The position numbers were made by a program, and so were the translations under genes. 64,000 nt of DNA from Oryzias latipes (Eukaryota; Chordata; Actinopteri; Beloniformes; Adrianichthyidae): NCBI RefSeq assembly GCF_002234675.1, contig NC_019867.2:24975166-25039165 (forward strand), read 5' to 3'. Shown here one piece after another: positions 58,441 through 64,000 of this stretch. The notes under the pieces were generated by a model. That model searched no databases. It was not told the DNA's origin and saw nothing but the letters and a program-made list of their open reading frames with translations. The stretch's first letter is position 1. Each line of letters opens with the position of its first letter.

Positions 58441-58947
58441 CACATGCTCATGCGCATCACAGAGAGTTAAAAAGAAGGCACGCACGCACGCACACACATA
58501 CACACCCCAAGGAGACCATAAGCACTGAGCAATGCAGAGCCCACCATATCATAGATAAGGGACAGAAAGACAAGGCTGGGAAGAAAGAGCAGACCACAGA
58601 GAGACTGACTGAGGAGAGGACACAAGAGAGATGAGTCGAACAGACAAAGACAAGCCTCGGCCACCCTGCCACCGGAATCGCTGCCCTGCTGCAAATAACT
58701 TCAAAAAGTGTGCATGAAAATAAATGCTGTGAGATCTGGAGGAGGGCACCAGGACACTACACGCCTGGAGAGGAGCTTACATCGCTTGGGTCAACAGGAA
58801 TGCAGCCGCTTCCACATAAACTGACCTACAGCTCACAAAACTTTTGGATTTTAGCAAACAAAAAGTCAGTACTTCTTCTTGTTGCATGAGCTCACCCATC
58901 CACCACCCCAGAGGGCATAAACTAGACTGCTGCGGATTGTTTCTCCC
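58441..58947 (+). promoter_or_regulatory. bmp10: bmp10 upstream region and probable 5' UTR
   Basis: A purine-rich (GAGAGA/GACAAAG) stretch follows a CG/CA microsatellite (58478-58504: CGCACGCACG then CACACA). The start codon at 58948 is the first in-frame ATG of the ORF; it has G at +4 but no purine at -3, so initiation context is moderate. The transcription start cannot be fixed. Confidence 0.35.
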
Positions 58948-60677
58948 ATGGCGAGCATTTGGGGCTCTGAACTGGGAACCATTTGCACCTCCAAGATTGT
59001 GTTCTTGCTGATTTGCCTCCTGCTGCTCCAGGTGCCTCTCCGTGGACATAGCAGCCCTATTTCGCCGACTCATCAGAGGATTCGTCCTGCTCCGGGTCTG
59101 GGGGACGGGCATGGAGGAGTGGTGGACCCGTCCATTTTGGAGCAGGAAAACAACGTTGACATGCAAAACCTGCTGCAGAACCTGAAGACACAGTTTTTGC
59201 GCACTTTCAACCTGTCGGGTTTGGGCCCCCCGGCTTTGCCTCCAGGGAGTACACGAGAAGAACCACCTGAATATATGATGGAACTTTATAACCGTTTTGC
59301 TAATGACCATAGTGCCATGCCCACCGCCAACATCATCCGCAGCTTTAAGAACGAAGGTATAGCTCACCTCAAACCTATACTGCCCCAGATAAGCACAGAC
59401 AGATGATAAAACTTCTTTGTCTTGTTTCATATTCATTATTTAACATTTTGAGTCCTGAAATATAGAAGTAATTGCTCCACAAAATTCTATCAGATGTTAA
59501 TTTTTGACTTTTGACATAGTTTGTGGATGCTGAATGGTAGAATTCACACTCTTTTGTTTGCAATATATTGAATTTAAAAAAAAAAAGGTTTGTCTAACAC
59601 TCTGTTTGTCTCTGATCAGATTCAAACCCAAGCATCGTGGGTGTCGAGGGAGTGAGGCGCCACCCACTCCTTTTCAATGTATCAGTCCCCCATCATGAGC
59701 ACGTTATAGCGGCTGAACTTCGTCTCTACACTCTTGTCCAGACTGACCGTCACCTCTATGCCGGTGTTGACCGAAAGGTCACCATCTATGAGGTGGAGTC
59801 GCAGGATTGGACGGAGAACATGACTGATGTGAAGGCCACACGAGGAGATGCGTTCGGACTGGTGCAGGAAAGGACAGAGCGGGTGGAGCTGGTGGAGCTA
59901 GCTTCCCGACAGGTTTATGGGACAGATAATGGCTGGGAGGCCTTCGACCTAACTACTGCTGTTCAGCGTTGGCGCAAGTCTGAAAGTGGCACTACACACC
60001 GGTTGGAGGTGCACATTTCCAGCATAGCCAACAGTGAGAATGATAAAAGTGTGATGAATAGCAAAGATGGGAGTGTGCCTGAAGGAGACATGGAGATTGA
60101 AAACAGTCCCGAGGAAAAACACAAGCCTTTATTGATTGTTTTCTCCGATGACCAAAGCAGGGATCATCGAGAAGATAAACGTGAACTGAATGAGATGATA
60201 AACCATGAGACTTCCAATGTGGTCGAGCAGAGCGATGACCAATGGGGAGCTCTTGAAGGAGACGAGGATGAGGAAGCTATAGATGAGGAAGACCTGATAC
60301 AGATGCGCTCAAACCTGATTTATGACACTGCATCTCGCATTCGCAGGAACGCCAAAGGGAACCACTGCAAGAAACAGTCCCTGTATGTGGAGTTCAAGGA
60401 CATTGGCTGGGACAGTTGGATTCTGGCACCTCCCGGTTATGATGCCTTTGAGTGCACAGGTGTTTGTTCATACCCACTGACAAAGCATCTCACCCCTACA
60501 AAGCATGCCATTGTTCAGACACTGGTCAGCATTAACAGTCCGCAGAGGGCAGCGCGAGCATGCTGTGTGCCCACCAAACTGGACCCCATCTCCCTGCTGT
60601 ATCTAGACGAAACAGGGGTGGTCACCTACAAGTACAAGTATGAAGGCATGGTGGTGGCTGAGTGTGGCTGCAGATAG
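58948..60677 (+). CDS. bmp10: Bone morphogenetic protein 10 preproprotein
   Basis: Secreted TGF-beta-family ligand; in vertebrates it acts in heart trabeculation and endothelium through ALK1-type receptors. Two coding exons, 58948-59356 and 59620-60677 (GTATAG donor, ATCAG acceptor, phase closes), 488 aa; human BMP10 is 424. The signal peptide core is hydrophobic aa 17-31 ([15 protein letters not shown]). The prodomain contains [49 protein letters not shown] and [11 protein letters not shown], with an acidic insert ([13 protein letters not shown]) before the cleavage site. Furin site RIRR at aa 376-379 (codons 60336-60347). The mature domain is 109 aa from NAKGN to CGCR with seven cysteines, [18 protein letters not shown] and CCVPTKL. 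The NAKGN start and arhgap25 as neighbour support bmp10; a teleost bmp10-like paralogue is the alternative. Confidence 0.95.
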
Positions 60678-62440
60678 TCCACGGACTCAAAGAGTTGAAC
60701 GCTGTCAGTCTTACCCCCAATAGGAAAGACACAAAACTATATATAAGCTCCAATGAACTAAGCAGACAAAAGAAGGGAAAACAGTTGGAATCCATGATGC
60801 TGCGTTCACACTGGGATCGAGTGTTCAAGCGAGCGCTTCCAATAAAAAAGTCTATGTAAACACATGCATGTGTGGGTTTTAGGCTCCAGTGTTCAAAACT
60901 CTTGGGTTCACATGTAGCCACGCAAGATTTTGAGTGTGTCTTTGGGCTCTACATACAAAATGTGGGGTAATTGAAAGTATGCTGAAAGTTAACCCAGTTG
61001 AACTTTGACCTTTTCAATACATGGAGGTGTCAGCCATTTGGAAATCAATCACAAAAGAGAAATTAATAACTGCAGTTTGTGCCTGGCCGAAAATCTATGA
61101 CTCCAAGTCTTTCATATATCAGAATAGAGCTGTAAAAAAAAGACAGGAGCAAGATTTGCGAGATTTTCCCCGCTTCGACATTTCGCACCAAGCCTCCTCC
61201 AGCTGTAAAAATAGATGCGCTTGTATCGGGTAGCAACAGTCCAGTGTGAATTCTGTATGCTAAAAGCACATTCTTCAGCAAGCCACACACACCTAGTGTG
61301 TATTTAGCTTCAGAGTTAACCCAACCAAACATCACTACAAAGCAGAGTCCCTGATTGGTCAAAGTTCAACTTGTTTAGCTTTCAGCGCGCATTCAATGAC
61401 AGCACCTTATATATGTAAAGCCTGAGAACTGACTCAAAAACTAGTGTAGCGACGTGTGAATGTGAGAGTTTTAAATGTGGAAGCCCAAAACGCACAGATA
61501 CTTGCGTTTACAAAGACTTTTCATTGGAAGTGTTCGCTTGAACGCCCAGTGTGAGCGTAGCATTATTCACGATTGACAAAACTGTATGCACTTCAAGTTG
61601 TGTAATTTAGAATGAAAAACTGATGGAAGCATTTAACTCTAAAAGGCAAAGAGCTTTCTGTGAAAATGTTGAGGATTAGTTGTAATTTGGGGAAAAGTTG
61701 AGCTAAACAGCATATTTGATAAAAAAAAATGATCTCAAGATGATGTCGTGCCAACAGGACAAGAAAGACAAGATTTTCTGAAAAACAGATTTGTCCATTT
61801 GTGCAGCCTGATGGGAACTGTGGATCCTCCCCGTCTCTTTTCCCCTTCCTCTTCTCTTATCTCTGGCCTGCCCGCTCAATGCAAACACTAATCAGCACTG
61901 CATGTGCCTCAGTGCAGTGAAATGACCTCCCTAAGGCAACCTGAAAAAGCCATGAACTCTCCAGGCCCGGCTCCTGCAACCCCCTGATACGTGAGCGCTG
62001 TGCATGGGCCCTGGAGCACGGGTTATCTGACTCAACCCTGTTTCCCACTTCACATGCCTCTTCTCCACTCCCCTGAGTTACAGAGATAGAGAGGTGTTGG
62101 GGGTTGAGAAACATGTATGCCACCATTCATGCTTGGAGGACTTGAAGTCATTCAGGACACGTTTTGATGTGGCTGGATGGGGGTGTGGGGAGAGGAGACA
62201 GGAGTTGTCCACATTCTTGGGCAAGTGTTTCAGTTGGCTGACCTTGCACTTTCTGCCCCCACCGTTTCTTCAACAAAGTCATCCATCAATGCTATGGAAT
62301 AACATTGGCTTTTTGGAACATTTTTGTCTATAGGGCTGAAAAAGGGCCGCAGAGTTGCCTTACAAATACATTGAGGAAATATTCTCCTTGGTTATAAGCC
62401 TTTTGATACCTCTGCTGCTTGTGTCAAATAAAAGACTATT
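60678..62440 (+). other. bmp10: bmp10 downstream region / possible 3' UTR
   Basis: The stop is followed by a TIR element (60798-61562). Candidate poly(A) signals are AATAAA at about 60840 (inside the element) and at 62427-62432. If the distal signal is used, the 3' UTR includes the whole element. No further coding sequence is seen. Confidence 0.4.
60798..61562. mobile_element. TIR element family D, well-preserved copy
   Basis: The left end TGCTGCGTTCACACTGGGAT and the right end GCCCAGTGTGAGCGTAGCA are inverted counterparts of about 19 bp. Further inward, GAGTGTTCAAGCGAGCGCTTCC pairs loosely with GGAAGTGTTCGCTTGAACG. The 765-bp interior has no transposase ORF. A diverged relative lies at 33280-33835. 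Superfamily not assigned. Confidence 0.75.
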
Positions 62441-64000
62441 TATTGTTCTAATTTATTACTTTTTACAACAGAGTAAAAGACTAAATATACATATGTAGAT
62501 GTGTAAGTTAGCATAGAGTTAGTTTTGTAACAATGACAATGCTTTTGCAGCATAAAGATTATTTTGTTGGGAAAAAAATTAGCAATGGTTTTTGAAATCA
62601 ATTAAAAGCAAAAATGATGAGGAAATAAATCTGATTGTCCTTTTTTAAGTGTGAAGGTTTGGTCATGTGAGTTGAGTTGGGAATTATCTCAACTATTTAC
62701 ATCTGAAGGCACACTTTCAGCTCCAATGCTTCACTGATTTTTGCATATTCAAAAATTGCATGCATTGTATTGCATTTTTTAGAAAGCCATCGGTAAAATT
62801 TTCATTTGTCGTCAGTTTTGATTTCCGCTTGTTGGAAAAGCCATCAGAGTTGTGACATAACGCACTGCTTCCATTCTGATCCTTCATTCCATTGCTATCA
62901 GCTCAAGGGTCAGACTTTACGCACAAACAGAAAACCATGGGAAAAAGCAGAGGAATGCCCCCTAGTGAGCAAAGAATGACCTGATGATAAATTAGGTGCA
63001 GGGATTTTTTTTTTTTTTTTTTACAAAATGCCTGTTTGTCAAGAGGAAGCATAAAAAAATCAAGGAGTAAGCATACTGATTAACATTATTCTGCCATCAA
63101 TTCTTCTTTTTATTGTTTGGAATTTCATAAGTTATTATTTATTTTACAGCTGAAAAAAGTAGGGTGAGAGATTCTAGAACCAGAGGTGAAGACCAAAAAC
63201 CCCAAAACCCAAAAGCCACAAACAAAACATTGATAGTTATTAGTTGATAGTTCACGTTCACGTTATTTGGCTGTAAAACAAATGTTTGGTATGACTTTCC
63301 ATGCACTTACTTCTCTTGTTTACAAATGCTCCGTAATTTACGGGAAACGTGTTTACGGCGACTTCATAAATCTGCCTTTTTTATGTAAATCTGAGTGAAT
63401 TGATTTTAGCCTCCAATACATTAATTTTCAGAGCTCAGCACTTTTTTTCTAAAATGCTTCCATTTTTTAATTAAAAAAAGGGGGTTCAAATTTTGATTTA
63501 TTAGCACTTTGCATTTTAAGAATGAAGTTAAAATACAAAAAGTATAAACTTGGAAGGATTTTCTCATGGTAAAGCTGCTGTACTGGATTACATCAGATGT
63601 TGTTAAGAGTTGCAAAAGGTAACGAAAAAAAAGTAAAAACTGTGTTTTTTTTACTATTTTCTGCCAACAGAACACAAAACTGTTGGCAATGATTTTTTTT
63701 AAATAAAGTAAATTTAACCTCATTAAGGTTTTCAGTGTCAATCTGAGGCTCAGCCAGGCGACTGCGCAGTTACACCATACTTCTATTGCATTTCAGTGTG
63801 TTTATAAACAGATTCTTTTTTTTTCTTCTCATAATTCTTCAAAAAAAAAGAAGAAGAATATTTGGAAAGAGTCCTGCAGTGACAAGTGCACTGAGATGTT
63901 TCAGTTCTCCAACAGATCTGTGACCTCCCCTATAAGAAATAACAGAGTTGGTCTAAAAATAGTAACTGACTAGAGTGCAAAGACCATGGTGCTTTAAACA
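62441..64000. other. AT-rich sequence downstream of bmp10, no gene seen
   Basis: Contains homopolymer tracts (for example a run of about 16 T near 63007-63022) and no recognisable exon, RNA gene or named repeat. A small minus-strand frame (63421-63741) is AT-composition noise. Confidence 0.65.

Overview
The window is vertebrate nuclear DNA. It has intron-split genes with GT-AG junctions, an AT-rich background and dense DNA-transposon and LINE/SINE debris of the kind found in ray-finned fish. The proteins are closest to vertebrate CDS2, ARHGAP25 and BMP10, and the mix of small TTAA-flanked elements and fish-type SINE tails points to a teleost. A medaka-like (Oryzias or related) fish is my guess, but the species cannot be fixed from the sequence alone. 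I found no bacterial, phage or CRISPR features.

Three protein-coding genes lie in the same direction on the + strand. (1) cds2, coding span 4202-20806, 13 coding exons, 453 aa: a CDP-diacylglycerol synthase, complete with promoter region and a 2-kb 3' UTR ending near 22.8 kb. (2) arhgap25, coding span 23322-52523, 11 coding exons, 630 aa: a PH + RhoGAP + coiled-coil regulator of Rac-type GTPases, with a 15.1-kb first intron. (3) bmp10, coding span 58948-60677, 2 coding exons, 488 aa: a cardiac TGF-beta-family ligand with an intact furin site and seven-cysteine mature domain. Every exon junction was placed by hand and the reading phase closes in all three genes.

Region by region: 1-4.0 kb is intergenic with one MITE; 4.0-22.8 kb is cds2, whose introns hold MITEs, a perfect foldback element and a long-terminal-inverted-repeat element; 22.8-23.3 kb is a very short intergenic gap; 23.3-53.0 kb is arhgap25. 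Introns 1 and 3 of arhgap25 are transposon-rich: decayed Tc1, two LINE types, tRNA-like SINEs, a degraded Ty3/Gypsy fragment wedged between piggyBac-like MITE ends, and many TIR elements. 53.0-58.7 kb is intergenic with hAT-like, piggyBac-like and Tc1 remnants; 58.9-60.7 kb is bmp10; the remainder is bmp10 downstream sequence without further genes.

The genes do not form a pathway (phospholipid precursor synthesis, Rac inactivation, heart/endothelial BMP signalling). ARHGAP25 and BMP10 are also neighbours in human (2p13), so that pair looks like conserved synteny, while cds2 next to them differs from human. I saw no clearly novel biological system. The most notable structures are mobile-element ones: a perfect 61-bp-arm palindrome in cds2, a 5S-rRNA-derived SINE in the arhgap25 3' UTR sharing its tail with a nearby LINE, and a composite MITE/Gypsy insertion.
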